Origin: Soonwooa buanensis
Lineage (GTDB): Bacteria > Bacteroidota > Bacteroidia > Flavobacteriales > Weeksellaceae
NCBI RefSeq assembly: GCF_900167905.1
Contig: NZ_FUYZ01000011.1
Span: forward strand, 1 to 64,000
Direction: 5' to 3'
DNA: 64,000 nucleotides
This document shows positions 43,379-53,805 of this stretch, piece after piece. The position numbers and the translations under genes are program-made. The notes below the pieces were generated by a model, which made no database searches, was not told the origin of the DNA, and saw only the letters and a list, made by a program, of their open reading frames with translations. Every line of letters begins with the position of its first letter. The stretch's first letter is position 1.

Positions 43379-43416
43379 AAGGTCCCACGAAGCAATAGTT
43401 TCTGGGGCCCTTTTTT
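43379..43416 (+). terminator. Terminator of the secreted-protein trio
   Basis: The stem AAGG-TCCCA pairs imperfectly with TGGGG-CCCTT around a 15-nt loop, and a T-run follows. Confidence 0.65.
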
Positions 43417-43755
43417 ATTACAAAGAGACAGATATTTGCTTTTGCCATAATATAGTCGTAACTTCGTAAAGTTCTCACGAATAAGATATGACGAGTTATA
43501 GATTTCAATATGAAGTTATCCATTGCCAAAGACTTATTGCTTCTTTGTCCTATCTTCGTGATGACGTCTTTCTACAAAGTTCTAAAGAGTTTATCGATTA
43601 AGCCCTGTCGTTAATCGGGACAGGGGTATTTGATGACCGTTTTTAATCAACTATTCATTTCAATGTATTGTACGTATGCAGGTTCTCATAAGAATTTTGC
43701 ATACCCGATTTTGTTATGTATACATTGAGAATTTCAATTTAAAACTTTAAAAAAA
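43417..43755. other. Noncoding intergenic region with inverted repeats
   Basis: There is no gene in 339 bp. Two structures are visible. CACGAATAAGATA (43476-43488) pairs with TATCTTCGTG (43551-43560), and CCCTGTC-loop-GACAGGG forms a stable hairpin (43603-43625). The hairpin could be part of a small RNA or a decayed repeat. Confidence 0.55.
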
Positions 43756-44136
43756 ATGTTAGAACCTATCGTAGTTACAACCGGAATATATGACGCAATC
43801 AAAGATCATTTAAGAAGAAAAAGAACAACAATACAAGAAGAAGTTTTGTTGTTAGATCAACTTAAAAATGCAAAGCAAGTTCTTAGAAGAGAGCTTCCAG
43901 AAGATATTGTAACGGTTAACAGAATCGTGAAAATTAAAGAACATAACGATAATACGGAAGCAGAATATATTTTTGTACCATCAACTAAGGCTAAACCAAA
44001 GAAAAATAAATATTCAATTTTATCAGAAATGGCACTAGCAACTGTTGGTTACAAAGTGGGGGATGTTATCGAATATCCTTTCCCAACGGGTGACAGAAAA
44101 ATCGAAATTCTTAGCGTAGAAAATTTCGAAGCTTAA
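43756..44136 (+). CDS. GreA/GreB-family (Rnk-like) transcription factor
   Basis: This 126-residue protein keeps the C-terminal FKBP-like domain of GreA/GreB (DNTEAEYIFVPSTKAKPKKNKYSILSEMALATVGYKVGDVIEYPFPTGDRKIEILSV). Its N-terminal segment is too short for the full GreA coiled-coil hairpin that reaches the polymerase active site, so it may instead resemble Rnk in binding polymerase without cleaving RNA. An intrinsic terminator follows 25 bp after the stop. Monocistronic. Confidence 0.85.
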   Translation: MLEPIVVTTGIYDAIKDHLRRKRTTIQEEVLLLDQLKNAKQVLRRELPEDIVTVNRIVKIKEHNDNTEAEYIFVPSTKAKPKKNKYSILSEMALATVGYKVGDVIEYPFPTGDRKIEILSVENFEA

Positions 44137-44161
44137 TTTATAATTAAATGCAAAATATAAA

Positions 44162-44189
44162 AATCCTAGGTCTTGACTTAGGATTTTTT
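44162..44189 (+). terminator. Terminator of the Gre/Rnk gene
   Basis: AATCCTA pairs with TAGGATT, closing a short stem that continues with GTC/GAC, and is followed by a T-run. Confidence 0.8.
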
Positions 44190-44355
44190 GTTTTATTAAA
44201 TCTTATTAAGATTCAGTTATGTTTTAATTAATTTGAGAATTTAATAATTTTGTTTATGATTTATTATTAAATATTATTGTTTTTGAATTAAAATATTCTG
44301 ATTCAAGAAAAATTAAGTTAATAAAAATATTGTTTTCGCATTTAATTTAAAATGT

Positions 44356-44363
44356 TATATTTG
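44356..44363 (+). promoter_or_regulatory. -7 promoter element of the E1 gene
   Basis: TATATTTG matches TAnnTTTG, 16 bp before the ATG at 44380. A TTG at 44330-44332 could be the -33 element, with a 23-nt spacer. Confidence 0.6.
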
Positions 44364-44379
44364 TAGAAAATGTATAAAA

Positions 44380-46818
44380 ATGCAAGAGACTTTCATAGAT
44401 ACAGAGGAACTTTCTTTCCAAGATTTTAAGAGTGATATTTTAGCAAATTACAAGCTAGCGAGGATTTCTCGTGAGATGAGTTATTTGGGTAGAAGAGAAG
44501 TATTAACCGGAAAAGCCAAATTTGGTATTTTCGGAGACGGGAAGGAGTTGCCACAATTAGCAATGGCTCAAGTTTTCCGTGATGGCGATTTCCGTTCAGG
44601 ATATTACAGAGATCAGACTTTTGCTTTGGCGATTAATGCGCTAACTGTAGAAAGCTTTTTTGCACAACTTTATGCAGATACCAATGTTGATAGAGAACCA
44701 GCTTCAGGCGGTCGTCAGATGAATGGGCACTATGCAACAAGAACTATTAATGAAGACGGAAGTTGGAAAGATTTAACAAAGATTAAAAACATTTCTTCGG
44801 ACATTTCGCCTACTGCAGGACAAATGCCAAGATTGTTAGGTTTGGCTCAAGCTTCTAATTTTTATAAAGAAATAAAATTCGATGGCGCTGAAAAATTCTC
44901 AGATTCTGGGAAGGAAGTAGCTTTCGGAACCATTGGTGATGCGTCAACGGCTGAAGGTCATTTCTGGGAAACACTTAACGCAGCTTGTGCATTGCAAGTT
45001 CCGATGATTGTTTCGATTTGGGATGATGGCTACGGGATTTCTGTACCAACTAAAAACCAAAGAGCTAAAGCGAATATCACGGAAATGCTTTCTGGTTTCC
45101 AAAGACAAGAAGGCGAAAATCAAGGTTGCGAAATTATCCAAGTTAAAGCTTGGGATTATCCAGCTTTGATGGATGCTTATGCGAAAGCTGAACATTTTGC
45201 AAGAGAAGAAAGTGTGCCAGTTGTTGTTCACGTTATCGAAGTAACGCAACCGCAAGGTCACTCAACTTCAGGTTCGCATGAGCGTTACAAAAATGAAGAG
45301 CGTCTTGCATTCGAAACAGAATTTGATTGTTTAAATAAATTCCGTGAGTGGATCGAGACTTATTCGTTCCAATTCGAGGAAGGTGGTGATGTACAAATTA
45401 TTGCGACCAAAGAAGAGCTTGACCAAATTGAAGCTGAGGCTAAGAAAATTGTAAAAGATGGTCAAAAACAAGCTTGGGAAAACTATCAAACAACGATTAC
45501 AGAATTAAAAAACAAAGCTTTGCCTTTGGTTGAAGCGATGACTTCTCAAAATTCAGAAATTGTTGATTTTGTAAGTAAATTCAAAGCTTTAATTTCTGTT
45601 GGTAAAAAAGATATTTTCCATTTAATTCGTCAAACTTTACTTGCAACAAGAGGAACAAGCTCTGCAGAAAGACAAGCTTTAAAGCAAGCCTACGAAAGCC
45701 TTTTCGCTGTTGAAAAAGATAATTATTCTTCTCATCTTTATTCTCAAAGTGAGTGGAAAGCCACCAATATTGCAGAAGTAAAGCCAGTTTATTCTGACGC
45801 TTCCGAAACGGTTGATGGCAGAATGGTGGTTAGAAATAACTTTGATAAAATTTTTGAAAAATATCCTCAAGCCATGATTTTTGGTGAAGATACTGGTAAC
45901 ATTGGTGACGTTAACCAAGGTCTAGAAGGTCTTCAAGAAAAATATGGTGCATTGAGAATTGCTGACACTGGTATTCGTGAGGCGACAATTCTAGGTCAAG
46001 GTATCGGTCTTGCGATGCGTGGGCTTCGTCCAATCGCTGAGATCCAATATTTAGATTATATTTTGTATTGTTTACAAGGTATGAGCGACGATTTGGCGAC
46101 AGTGCAATATCGTACAAAAGGTGGTCAAAAAGCGCCAGTTATCATCAGAACTCGTGGTCACAGATTAGAAGGTATTTGGCATTCTGGTTCGCCAATGGCA
46201 GGTATTATCAACTTGGTGAAAGGTATCAATGTTTTGGTGCCGAGAGATTTGACAAAAGCAGCTGGATTCTATAATACGATGTTACAAGCGGACGAGCCTG
46301 CTCTTATCGTGGAATGTCTTAACGGATATCGTTTGAAGGAAAAACAACCTGATAACTTAGGCGAATTCACGGTTCCTGTTGGTAAAATTGAAGTGACAAA
46401 AGAGGGTAGTGATGTGACTTTGGTTACTTACGGATCGACTTGGAGAATTGTGATGGAAGCGGCTAAAGAGCTTGAAAAGCTAGGTATCAACGCAGAAGTT
46501 ATCGATATTCAATCTTTAATTCCGTTTGACTTGTCAAGTGAGATTGCAGAAAGCGTTAAGAAAACCAATCGTCTTGTTGTCATCGACGAAGACGTAGAAG
46601 GCGGAACTTCGGCATTTATTCTTCAACAAATTATTGAAAAACAAAATGCGTTTAGATATTTAGATTCTGCACCAATTTGTATTTCGGCGGAGGATCATCG
46701 TCCAGCTTATGCGACGGATGGAGATTATTTCTCTAAGCCATCTGCAGATGATATGGTAGAAAAAATCTACGCAATGTTCCATGAAGTTAATCCTACAAAA
46801 TATCCAGCGATTTACTAA
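44380..46818 (+). CDS. 2-oxoacid dehydrogenase E1, fused alpha and beta subunits
   Basis: This 812-residue protein joins both E1 subunits in one chain. The alpha half (about 1-400) has the TPP motif GDASTAEGHFWETLNAACALQVPMIVSIWDDGYGIS. The beta half (about 470-812) has IFGEDTGNIGDVNQGL, RGHRLEGIWHSGSPMAG and DEDVEGGTSAFILQ. It probably decarboxylates branched-chain 2-oxoacids for branched-chain fatty acid synthesis, as is usual in this order, but the substrate cannot be read from sequence. E2 and E3 are not in the window. A terminator follows. Confidence 0.92.
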   Translation: MQETFIDTEELSFQDFKSDILANYKLARISREMSYLGRREVLTGKAKFGIFGDGKELPQLAMAQVFRDGDFRSGYYRDQTFALAINALTVESFFAQLYADTNVDREPASGGRQMNGHYATRTINEDGSWKDLTKIKNISSDISPTAGQMPRLLGLAQASNFYKEIKFDGAEKFSDSGKEVAFGTIGDASTAEGHFWETLNAACALQVPMIVSIWDDGYGISVPTKNQRAKANITEMLSGFQRQEGENQGCEIIQVKAWDYPALMDAYAKAEHFAREESVPVVVHVIEVTQPQGHSTSGSHERYKNEERLAFETEFDCLNKFREWIETYSFQFEEGGDVQIIATKEELDQIEAEAKKIVKDGQKQAWENYQTTITELKNKALPLVEAMTSQNSEIVDFVSKFKALISVGKKDIFHLIRQTLLATRGTSSAERQALKQAYESLFAVEKDNYSSHLYSQSEWKATNIAEVKPVYSDASETVDGRMVVRNNFDKIFEKYPQAMIFGEDTGNIGDVNQGLEGLQEKYGALRIADTGIREATILGQGIGLAMRGLRPIAEIQYLDYILYCLQGMSDDLATVQYRTKGGQKAPVIIRTRGHRLEGIWHSGSPMAGIINLVKGINVLVPRDLTKAAGFYNTMLQADEPALIVECLNGYRLKEKQPDNLGEFTVPVGKIEVTKEGSDVTLVTYGSTWRIVMEAAKELEKLGINAEVIDIQSLIPFDLSSEIAESVKKTNRLVVIDEDVEGGTSAFILQQIIEKQNAFRYLDSAPICISAEDHRPAYATDGDYFSKPSADDMVEKIYAMFHEVNPTKYPAIY

Positions 46819-46842
46819 TATTTGGAATTAAAAAATATATTG

Positions 46843-46872
46843 AAAGACCTAAGCGATTAGGTCTTTTTTATT
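46843..46872 (+). terminator. Terminator of the E1 gene
   Basis: AAAGACCTAA and its complement enclose a GCGA loop and are followed by T6. Confidence 0.92.
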
Positions 46873-46892
46873 TAAATTTAAACAAAAAATAA

Positions 46893-47189
46893 GTGGACGA
46901 GCTTTTTAAAAATCAGGTTTACGAAATCACAAGACTTATTCCGAAAGGTCGTGTAACGACTTATGGTTCGATTGCAAAAGCAGTTGGTTATCCCAATCAT
47001 TCGCGTCATGTTGGTCGTGCGATGGGCGGTTGTCCAGCGGATGTCCCTGCGCATCGTGTCGTAGGAAGTTGTGGTATTTTATCAGTCCCCGAATTTAAAG
47101 TTAAACTTGAAAAGGAAGGTTTAGAATTTAATAATCAAAGGATCAAAGATTTTAAAAACCTATTTTGGGATCCGTTGATTGAGTTGTAA
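46893..47189 (+). CDS. Alkyltransferase-like protein (MGMT family)
   Basis: This 98-residue protein is the C-terminal DNA-binding domain of the O6-alkylguanine-DNA alkyltransferase family (YEITRLIPKGRVTTYGSIAKAVGYP, then RHVGRAMGGCPAD). The active-site PCHRV is here PAHRV (A53), so the cysteine that accepts the alkyl group is missing. Such alkyltransferase-like proteins bind O6-alkylguanine and hand it to nucleotide excision repair. The start is a GTG at 46893; I see no ATG that keeps the N-terminal helix. Confidence 0.88.
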   Translation: MDELFKNQVYEITRLIPKGRVTTYGSIAKAVGYPNHSRHVGRAMGGCPADVPAHRVVGSCGILSVPEFKVKLEKEGLEFNNQRIKDFKNLFWDPLIEL

Positions 47190-47237
47190 TATTTCCTTTT
47201 TTTTATTTTTTTTCAAAATTAACTACTAAACATAAAG

Positions 47238-47900
47238 ATGAAATTATTATTAAACGTACTTCTATTGACAAGCATTATATCTTGCAATGGAAAAGCAGAA
47301 AAACCAAAAGAAGAACTTAAATCCGAGACTGTGACATCAAAAAAAATGGTGACTTACAAAGGTTTTGATGTTGCTAATATCAATTTTGATGAAACTTTGA
47401 AACAGTTTTTTGATTCATCAGGTTTAAGTCTTTATCAGGATCAAAATCAAACGACAAATCTTAATATGGATTATGAAGAATTTGTTGTTCCAGATGCGCA
47501 AGAAGTAGCGTATTTTGGTGTTGATTTAAGTAAGAAGTTTAAAGAATTTTCGATATTCTATCCGAAAAAAGATCAGAAAATATTTTGTTACGAATTGTCA
47601 ATTACTGACCAAGAAACTTCAAAATCTGTCATTAAAAAATTTGAAGAACAATATGGGAAACCCGTTTTCTCAAAGCAAGAATCTAGCAAGACTGGAACAA
47701 TTTTCTTAGATGAAAACGGTGAAGCGAAGAAAGATGCTTTTCAAAATCTTTATCAATGGAATGACGCAAAATCACATGCAGTATATTTTTTAATTCATTC
47801 TGGATCTGGTCTTAACATTATTGCGCTGGACAAGAATTCTCCAATGTATAAGCAATGGATTGACTTACGAAGTCTTGATATGGTTTTTGATAATAAATAA
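47238..47900 (+). CDS. Hypothetical lipoprotein
   Basis: This 220-residue protein has a signal sequence ending in a lipobox-like SIISC, with the lipid-bearing cysteine at 16. A K/E-rich linker leads into a globular domain of about 180 residues. I do not recognise the domain. It is convergent with recA, separated by the recA terminator. Confidence 0.6.
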   Translation: MKLLLNVLLLTSIISCNGKAEKPKEELKSETVTSKKMVTYKGFDVANINFDETLKQFFDSSGLSLYQDQNQTTNLNMDYEEFVVPDAQEVAYFGVDLSKKFKEFSIFYPKKDQKIFCYELSITDQETSKSVIKKFEEQYGKPVFSKQESSKTGTIFLDENGEAKKDAFQNLYQWNDAKSHAVYFLIHSGSGLNIIALDKNSPMYKQWIDLRSLDMVFDNK

Positions 47901-47929
47901 AATAATTTACAAGTACAATTAAAAACAAA

Positions 47930-47957
47930 AAACCGCTACAAGATTTTGTAACGGTTT
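47930..47957 (-). terminator. Terminator of recA
   Basis: AAACCGCTACAA pairs with TTGTAACGGTTT (one mismatch). On the minus strand the stem is followed by TTTTTTGTTTTT. Confidence 0.85.
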
Positions 47958-47979
47958 ATATTTTAAAATTCAAATAAAA

Positions 47980-48981
47980 TTATTCTCCTTTTATTTTTTC
48001 TTTAATTTTTGTTTCAAGTTCTTCTGCTAATTCAGGATTATCTTTGATGACATCTTTAACAGCGTCACGACCTTGACCAAGTTTTGTACCTTCGTAACTG
48101 AACCAAGATCCACTTTTTTGGATAACACCAAGCTCAACACCTTGATCTAGGATTTCACCAACTTTAGAAACACCTTCGCCGTACATGATGTCAAATTCGG
48201 CCATCTTGAAAGGTGGTGCCACTTTGTTTTTAACAATTTTCACTTTAACACGGCTACCAACAGCTTCGTCACCATTTTTGATTGGTGCACTCGCTTTTCT
48301 GATGTCAACTCTTACAGAAGCATAGAATTTAAGAGCATTACCACCAGTTGTTGTTTCTGGGTTTCCAAACATGACACCGATTTTTTCTCTCAACTGGTTG
48401 ATGAAAATTACAGTACATTTAGTTTTATTAATTGTCGCTGTTAACTTTCTCAAAGCTTGAGACATCAATCTAGCGTGTAATCCCATTTTAGAATCACCCA
48501 TTTCGCCTTCGATTTCGGCTTTTGGTGTTAAGGCAGCAACCGAGTCGATAACTACAATATCAATCGCTCCCGAGCGGATTAGGTTATCAGCAATTTCTAA
48601 AGCTTGTTCTCCGTTATCCGGTTGAGAAATGATTAAATTGTCAAGGTCAATACCTAGCTTTCCAGCATAAGTTCTGTCAAACGCATGTTCTGCATCAATA
48701 AATGCAGCAATACCGCCTTGTTTTTGAGCTTCAGCAATGGCATGAAGTGTCAAGGTTGTTTTACCCGAAGATTCTGGTCCATAGATTTCAATAATTCTAC
48801 CACGAGGATAACCACCAACACCCAAAGCAAGGTCAAGACCTAAAGATCCTGACGGGATAACTTCAATTGTATGGTCAACAGAATCCTCTCCAAGAGTCAT
48901 TACAGTACCTTTTCCGTAAGTTTTATCTAGTTTGTCAAGCACTAATTGGAGTGCTTTCTTTTTATCGTCAATATTGCTCAT
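47980..48981 (-). CDS. recA: Recombinase A
   Basis: This 333-residue protein (ATG at 48981; an upstream in-frame ATG at 49002 would add 7 residues before the conserved [12 protein letters not shown] start) is a standard RecA. Walker [10 protein letters not shown] is at 68-76, followed by the family core [21 protein letters not shown] and the L2 loop region [18 protein letters not shown]. It forms filaments on single-stranded DNA for recombination and DNA repair. A perfect 23-bp palindrome lies 66 bp before the start and could be a DNA-damage operator. Confidence 0.98.
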   Translation of the reverse strand: MSNIDDKKKALQLVLDKLDKTYGKGTVMTLGEDSVDHTIEVIPSGSLGLDLALGVGGYPRGRIIEIYGPESSGKTTLTLHAIAEAQKQGGIAAFIDAEHAFDRTYAGKLGIDLDNLIISQPDNGEQALEIADNLIRSGAIDIVVIDSVAALTPKAEIEGEMGDSKMGLHARLMSQALRKLTATINKTKCTVIFINQLREKIGVMFGNPETTTGGNALKFYASVRVDIRKASAPIKNGDEAVGSRVKVKIVKNKVAPPFKMAEFDIMYGEGVSKVGEILDQGVELGVIQKSGSWFSYEGTKLGQGRDAVKDVIKDNPELAEELETKIKEKIKGE

Positions 48982-48999
48982 CGTAAATTTTAATAATTT

Positions 49000-49007
49000 C
49001 AAAATTA
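49000..49007 (-). promoter_or_regulatory. recA -7 promoter element
   Basis: TAATTTTG on the minus strand matches TAnnTTTG, 18 bp before the recA start. Confidence 0.6.
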
Positions 49008-49035
49008 CGGAAAATCTTTAGTATATGAATCTATA

Positions 49036-49058
49036 TTTTGATACAAATTGTATCAAAA
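49036..49058. promoter_or_regulatory. Perfect 23-bp palindrome between recA and the T9SS gene
   Basis: TTTTGATACAA, one central A, and the exact reverse complement TTGTATCAAAA. It lies about 30-50 bp upstream of the recA -7 element and about 60 bp upstream of the -7 element of the divergent gene. Its length, symmetry and place suggest a regulator binding site. Confidence 0.7.
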
Positions 49059-49113
49059 ATAAAATACTTTAAAAATACCTAGAATTAGGTATATTTTTTA
49101 TTAAAGATGATAA

Positions 49114-49121
49114 TATATTTG
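49114..49121 (+). promoter_or_regulatory. -7 element of the T9SS-cargo gene
   Basis: TATATTTG matches TAnnTTTG, 20 bp before the ATG at 49141. Confidence 0.5.
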
Positions 49122-49140
49122 AAAAATAAAACTAATAATC

Positions 49141-50565
49141 ATGAAAACACTTTTACTAACTATTGCATTGGTATGTACAATTAATGCGAATGCACAATCT
49201 GAACCTCCTGGTATTATTTGGAATAAGGATATTGCTGCAAGTGTAAGCTCTTCTTTTAATCCTGATAGTATTGTCAAGTTAAGCGATGGGAGTATACTAA
49301 TTATAGGTAACATATTTGGCGATAGTAGTATTATCCCAGAAATAACGAAAGTATCTTCCACGGGAGAAAAAATTTGGCAAAAGACGTATCCTGACTTGTC
49401 TAACTATTACATATTTTCTGGAATTGTTGATAATAACGGAAATATTTTTGCGGTTTTAGAAGGTGCAAGCTCATCCGAAGCGTCGTACGTTAAACTAAAT
49501 TCGTCAGGGGATTTTATCTGGAAAAAAAATGTCATAATAGAAAATTACGACACCTATATTTCTAGATTAGAAGCGCTTTCGGATAATAGTATTTTAATGA
49601 GCTTAGATTTTGAAAGCGAAGATGGTAGTGGTGACGAGTCAGGATTTTCATTTGCAAAATATGATACCAATGGTAATCAGCAATGGATAAAAACTAAAAA
49701 GTATCAGAATATTCCAAATAGTTATGGTGCAGCTATTTCTGCTAAGGATGGTGGTTTTTTCATCGTTGGATCAACGGCGCAAGTCGATGGTGACGAAGTG
49801 GGCTACATTGCAAAATTTGATGCACAACGTAATCAACTTTGGGAAAAAGAAATTGACATTAATACCGTGAATGACACTTACTTTTATGATGCAATCGTAA
49901 ATACTAATGGTGATTTGATGATAGCGGGAGTTTATGAACTAAATAATGGTAACGAAAATTATTTTGTTTCAAAAATAAGCAGTGGTGGGACTGAAGTCTG
50001 GCGAAAAATTTATAGTCTAGGATTAATGGATATCACCGCTCTAAAGTTGATAGAATTCTCTCCAAACGAATATACGTTAGCCTTTGAGTCGATTGGAGAT
50101 GACAGTAGCACAAGAGTTGGTTATTTGAAAAAAATAGACAACGCAGGCAATACTGTTTGGGAGCATTCTTATAAAAATGAGATTTTTAATGGTCTTGTTG
50201 CTTTTATTGATGTAATTAAAACGACCGACAATAACTTATTGATGTTAACAAAAAAGTATGATAATTCTGACAACGTAGGTGCAAAATATGGACTTTACAA
50301 AATGGGAGGTTCTTTAGCTGTTGCAGATATTAAATCAAAATCTGTTAGTATTTATCCAAATCCGTCAAGTCATTTTATTAATATTAAACTTGAACCAAAC
50401 GAAAGTATTAGTAAGTATCAGCTTTATAATTTGTCAGGCCAAATAATTGAAGAACAAAAAGATCCTTCTAGTACTATTTCTATTAAAAAATTAAACTCAG
50501 GAACTTACATTATTAAATTATATATTGGTGAAAATATCTATACCGAAAAAATCATTAAAAACTAA
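49141..50565 (+). CDS. Type IX secretion cargo with C-terminal sorting domain
   Basis: This 474-residue protein has a signal peptide (about 1-19, ending ANA). Residues about 20-390 are repeated beta-strands with GGFFIVGSTAQVDGDEV-type units, like a beta-propeller or Delta-60-like repeat protein. Residues about 395-474 are a type A sorting domain (SVSIYPNPSSHFINI, then YQLYNLSGQIIEEQ and LNSGTYIIKLYI). It should be exported across the outer membrane by the T9SS and attached or released. The ligand is unknown. The downstream barrel gene is 12 bp away and probably co-transcribed. Confidence 0.88.
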   Translation: MKTLLLTIALVCTINANAQSEPPGIIWNKDIAASVSSSFNPDSIVKLSDGSILIIGNIFGDSSIIPEITKVSSTGEKIWQKTYPDLSNYYIFSGIVDNNGNIFAVLEGASSSEASYVKLNSSGDFIWKKNVIIENYDTYISRLEALSDNSILMSLDFESEDGSGDESGFSFAKYDTNGNQQWIKTKKYQNIPNSYGAAISAKDGGFFIVGSTAQVDGDEVGYIAKFDAQRNQLWEKEIDINTVNDTYFYDAIVNTNGDLMIAGVYELNNGNENYFVSKISSGGTEVWRKIYSLGLMDITALKLIEFSPNEYTLAFESIGDDSSTRVGYLKKIDNAGNTVWEHSYKNEIFNGLVAFIDVIKTTDNNLLMLTKKYDNSDNVGAKYGLYKMGGSLAVADIKSKSVSIYPNPSSHFINIKLEPNESISKYQLYNLSGQIIEEQKDPSSTISIKKLNSGTYIIKLYIGENIYTEKIIKN

Positions 50566-50577
50566 ATTAAAATAACC

Positions 50578-51330
50578 ATGAAAACTCATTTACTTCTTAT
50601 CGGATTACTGGCTTCAAGTTTGTTATCAGCACAAAATTTTGGTGGTAGTTCCGAAAAAAAAAATACGATTAAAACTAATGTCACAGCTTACGCTTTCCGA
50701 AACATTAATCTCTCATACGAAAGATCATTTTCTAAAACCATTGCTTTGAATATTGGTTTTGCGACGATGCCAACTGGTGGTGTTCCGTTTATGGATACCT
50801 TCATAAAAGGGGATGATCGTAAAGAAATTGGCGATGTAAAATTAGGTACAACTGCAATTACTATAGAACCTCGTTTTTATTTTGGCGAAAAGTACAACAG
50901 TGGATTTTACCTTGCGCCATATTATCGTTACACTAATGTTAAAGTTGATCAATTACGTTACAACTACGTCATGCACGACGACATTACCAATACAGATGTA
51001 GATAATCCTATTGACCTCAACGGTAAATTTTCTGCTAATAGTTTTGGACTAATGCTTGGTGTACAATGGTTGTTAGGGAGCCAAGATAATTGGGTGTTAG
51101 ACTTTTGGATTGTTGGAGGACATTATGGCTCAGCTTCAGGAGATCTAGTTGGCAAAACCCAATATACCTTAACGCCTGACCAACAAAAAGAATTGCAAGA
51201 TGAACTTAATGATCTAGAAATCCCGCTTGTAAAGCACAAAACAGAAATTAATGCCAACGGCGGAACCGTTAAGTTGGATGGACCTTGGGCTGGTTTACGA
51301 TCTGGGCTTTCTTTCGGTTATCGTTTTTAA
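50578..51330 (+). CDS. Outer-membrane beta-barrel protein (DUF3575-like)
   Basis: This 250-residue protein has a signal peptide (about 1-18, ending LSA) and strands of an eight-stranded-type barrel: NTIKTNVTAYAFRNINLSYERSF at the start and GLRSGLSFGYRF at the end, with the terminal phenylalanine. It resembles DUF3575 outer-membrane proteins. It follows the T9SS cargo by 12 bp and could be an anchor or partner for it, which is inference. Confidence 0.8.
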   Translation: MKTHLLLIGLLASSLLSAQNFGGSSEKKNTIKTNVTAYAFRNINLSYERSFSKTIALNIGFATMPTGGVPFMDTFIKGDDRKEIGDVKLGTTAITIEPRFYFGEKYNSGFYLAPYYRYTNVKVDQLRYNYVMHDDITNTDVDNPIDLNGKFSANSFGLMLGVQWLLGSQDNWVLDFWIVGGHYGSASGDLVGKTQYTLTPDQQKELQDELNDLEIPLVKHKTEINANGGTVKLDGPWAGLRSGLSFGYRF

Positions 51331-51404
51331 ATCATAATACCTTTATAGGTTAGTTTTTCATAGTTTTTTTACTGGAATGTTTCAGTATTTTTTATTCTTT
51401 CATG

Positions 51405-51437
51405 AACTCCTTTGGCCAAGTCGAAGGAGTTTTATTT
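51405..51437 (+). terminator. Terminator of the cargo-barrel operon
   Basis: AACTCCTT pairs with AAGGAGTT around an 11-nt loop, and a T-rich run follows. Confidence 0.85.
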
Positions 51438-51511
51438 TTAAATTAAAATTTTTAAAAAAAATGGTTGAACAATTAGTATTAGTAGCAAATAATTAAAATT
51501 TAAAACAAGAA

Positions 51512-51535
51512 AAACTCTCCAAAGTAGGAGAGTTT
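51512..51535 (-). terminator. Terminator of gapA
   Basis: AAACTCTCC pairs with GGAGAGTTT around a 6-nt loop. On the minus strand a T-rich run follows. Confidence 0.8.
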
Positions 51536-51559
51536 CTATTGTTGATATTAATTCTTGAC

Positions 51560-52567
<1,008 letters not shown>

Positions 52568-52622
52568 TTACTTTTTAAATTTGATAATATATTGTTTCTA
52601 AAATTACAAAATTTTTAATGAA

Positions 52623-53609
52623 CTACATTGCTAATATCTCCGAAATCTTTAGCAAGTCTTTGTCTATTTCGTTATGCTTTTTAATCGCTTCTTCAATAGG
52701 CGTGTATATCAATCGATTAGACTTAACCCCAACCATCACTTTGCTTTTACCTTCCACAAGTCCCATTACGGCACCATAACCCATTTTACTAGCCAATACA
52801 CGATCTGCACAACTTGGAGAACCACCGCGTTGGATGTGTCCCAAAACCGCTACACGAATATCAAAATTCGGGAACTCGTCTTTAGTTGCTTTTGCTAAAT
52901 CATAAATATTACCCAGTTTTTCACCTTCTGCAACAACGACAATACTAGAAGATTTTCCAACTTTTTCAGCTTTTCTAAATGTGCCGAAAAGCTCTTCCAT
53001 ACTATCTTTTTGTTCAGGGATCAAAATATCTAGTGCACCCGTTGCGATACCACTATTAAGCGCTATAAAACCAGCATCACGTCCCATAACTTCTACAAAA
53101 AATACTCTGTTATGAGAAGTTGCCGTATCTCTAATTTTGTCAATAGCTTCCATCGCAGTGTTAAGTGCGGTATCGTAACCTATAGTGTTGTCTGTACCAA
53201 AAATATCATTATCAATCGTCCCCGGAACACCAATTACAGGAAGTCCATATTCTTCATTAAAAACTTTAGCTCCTGTAAAACTTCCGTCTCCACCGATACA
53301 AACCAATGCATCAATATTGTGTTTTTTACAATTTTCAAAAGCTTTATCACGACCTTCAGGTGTTTTAAATTCTGATGAACGGGCCGACTTTAGAATGGTA
53401 CCACCTTCATTAATAATGTTCTTAACAGATCGCGGTCCCATTTTGGTAAAATCACCATGGATAAGACCGTTGTAACCTTCGCGGACACCATAACACTCTA
53501 GACCAAGGCTATTAGCAGTTCTTACAACCGCACGGATAGCAGCATTCATCCCAGGTGCATCACCTCCCGAAGTTAAAACAGCGACTGTTTTTATGTTTTG
53601 ATTTGACAT
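52623..53609 (-). CDS. pfkA: ATP-dependent 6-phosphofructokinase
   Basis: This 328-residue enzyme phosphorylates fructose 6-phosphate to the 1,6-bisphosphate. ATP-loop GGDAPGMN is at 15-22, and the active site PGTIDNDIFGTDNTIGYDTA and MGRDAGFIA follow. I start at the ATG at 53609, preceding MSNQNIKTVAVLTSGG. An upstream in-frame ATG at 53669 adds residues not seen in the family and precedes the promoter element. A TAnnTTTG element (TAAATTTG, minus strand, 53628-53635) lies 18 bp before the start. Confidence 0.97.
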   Translation of the reverse strand: MSNQNIKTVAVLTSGGDAPGMNAAIRAVVRTANSLGLECYGVREGYNGLIHGDFTKMGPRSVKNIINEGGTILKSARSSEFKTPEGRDKAFENCKKHNIDALVCIGGDGSFTGAKVFNEEYGLPVIGVPGTIDNDIFGTDNTIGYDTALNTAMEAIDKIRDTATSHNRVFFVEVMGRDAGFIALNSGIATGALDILIPEQKDSMEELFGTFRKAEKVGKSSSIVVVAEGEKLGNIYDLAKATKDEFPNFDIRVAVLGHIQRGGSPSCADRVLASKMGYGAVMGLVEGKSKVMVGVKSNRLIYTPIEEAIKKHNEIDKDLLKISEILAM

Positions 53610-53627
53610 TGTCTCAAAATTAGTACG

Positions 53628-53635
53628 CAAATTTA
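53628..53635 (-). promoter_or_regulatory. pfkA -7 promoter element
   Basis: TAAATTTG on the minus strand matches TAnnTTTG, and leaves a leader of about 12-15 nt before the chosen pfkA start. Confidence 0.6.
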
Positions 53636-53805
53636 CAAAAAAATAGGTATTTCTTTGAATAATAAACAATTATTAAAATTTGATTTTAATCACGTTTAAA
53701 AAAATAAAGAAATGATAATTTTTAGGTTTTCAAATTTTTTCTATGTGCCTAATCTTTATTATATTTACAAGCATTAATTTTAACAATTATTAAATAGAAA
53801 AATAA

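Noticed and set aside
43756-44136. Gene as full GreA
   Set aside because: It is only 126 residues long and the N-terminal coiled coil is too short, so it is better described as GreA/GreB family, Rnk-like.
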